DNA of 14,438 nt from DASRCB01 sp035653295 (GTDB taxonomy: Bacteria > Acidobacteriota > Terriglobia > Bryobacterales > Bryobacteraceae): the NCBI GenBank assembly GCA_035653295.1, contig DASRCB010000431.1, positions 1-14,438 on the forward strand. The letters are read 5' to 3'. The position numbers and the translations under genes are program-made. The number at the start of each line of letters is the position of its first letter. Position 1 is the stretch's first letter. The notes under the pieces are model-generated. The model worked only from the letters and a program-made list of their open reading frames with translations. It had not been told where the DNA came from and did not search any database. Positions 14,017 through 14,438 of this stretch are shown here, one piece after another.

Positions 14017-14438
14017 GCGCGTACAGCGGCGCCAGTGAAACCAGCGTCAGACCGACTACGAAAAGCAGGAACATCAGTGCGAGGAGCGCCGTAGCGCGCG
14101 ACGAAGCTCCGGCGAACTCCTTCCATACGAAAACGCCCCATAGCGCGCTGACCATAGTCGCGCCCTGGCCGATGGCGTAACTCACGGCGGGCCCTACCTG
14201 CACCTCTTTCGGCGCGCTCGCAGCGACGTAGTTGGCCAGCATACCAACACACCAGATGATCCCGCCGGCGATGCCCAGCAGGTGCTGCTTCGCCGTGCCG
14301 GTGAAGTACTGAAACATCCCGATCGGCTCGCCGATAATCGGCAGGTTAAGGAAATATATGTTGAAGATAAACGTGGAAAAGAACACGCCGAGCGCGAAAA
14401 TAAGCCCGATCGAATAAGGCCCGAGTCCGTTCTCGCCC
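14012..14438 (-). CDS. GRP/RhaT-like transporter of the drug/metabolite superfamily, C-terminal part
   Basis: The frame is open to the window edge, so the N-terminal part is missing; 141 residues are visible. They hold about four hydrophobic segments typical of ten-helix DMT-superfamily carriers. Short recognisable stretches are GLGPYSIGLIFALGVFFS, HLLGIAGGIIWCVGMLANYV, and GPAVSYAIGQGATMVSALWG followed by VFVWKEF. This wording matches the GRP sugar-transporter/RhaT-like group, often annotated as a multidrug DMT permease in Acidobacteria. The substrate (sugar or other metabolite) cannot be deduced. It is separated by 258 bp from the DUF4159 gene on the same strand and is probably a separate transcription unit. 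Confidence 0.75.
   Translation of the reverse strand, partial: GENGLGPYSIGLIFALGVFFSTFIFNIYFLNLPIIGEPIGMFQYFTGTAKQHLLGIAGGIIWCVGMLANYVAASAPKEVQVGPAVSYAIGQGATMVSALWGVFVWKEFAGASSRATALLALMFLLFVVGLTLVSLAPLYAH

Noticed and set aside
1..14438. tRNA, rRNA, CRISPR arrays, transposases and attachment repeats
   Set aside because: No cloverleaf-like sequences, no regularly spaced repeats and no transposase or integrase motifs were seen on either strand.

Overview
The window is a GC-rich, gene-dense bacterial chromosome segment with no RNA genes, insertion sequences or CRISPR. An ADOP-type (acidobacterial duplicated orphan permease) gene remnant, a DUF4159 protein, a GRP/RhaT-like transporter and a XoxF-linked coxMNOP-like oxidase together suggest an Acidobacteriota member, perhaps near the Solibacter/Bryobacter group. 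This placement is inferred from gene content, not from a marker gene.

Region 1 (1-7475, plus strand) is a tightly packed respiratory operon. It opens with the 3' end of a PQQ-dependent (XoxF-like) alcohol dehydrogenase. A XoxJ-like periplasmic binding protein, a lipoprotein cytochrome c and a complete cytochrome c oxidase cluster follow: subunit II with a fused cytochrome c, subunit I, subunit III, a small membrane protein, and a CtaG-type assembly factor fused in frame to another cytochrome c. The last gene is a two-helix channel-like membrane protein. Almost every junction is a short overlap, mostly ATGA. The layout reads as one electron path: alcohol -> PQQ enzyme -> lipoprotein cytochrome c -> haem c of subunit II -> CuA -> haem a -> haem a3/CuB -> O2. 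Subunit I keeps all metal ligands but lacks the canonical D-channel Asp and K-channel Lys.

Region 2 (7445-12743, minus strand) converges on region 1 with a 31-bp overlap of coding ends. In transcription order it holds a RecQ-family helicase without a recognisable RQC winged helix, a 155-residue internally deleted ADOP-like permease, a large YfhO-type membrane protein, and a SAM-dependent methyltransferase. The first three are joined by 4-bp and 8-bp overlaps.

Region 3 (12929-14438, minus strand) has a secreted DUF4159 protein and the C-terminal part of a GRP/RhaT-like (drug/metabolite transporter superfamily) permease that runs off the end. The two intergenic stretches (12744-12928 and 13754-14011) are under 300 bp. 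They contain at most a weak candidate promoter and a weak stem-loop.
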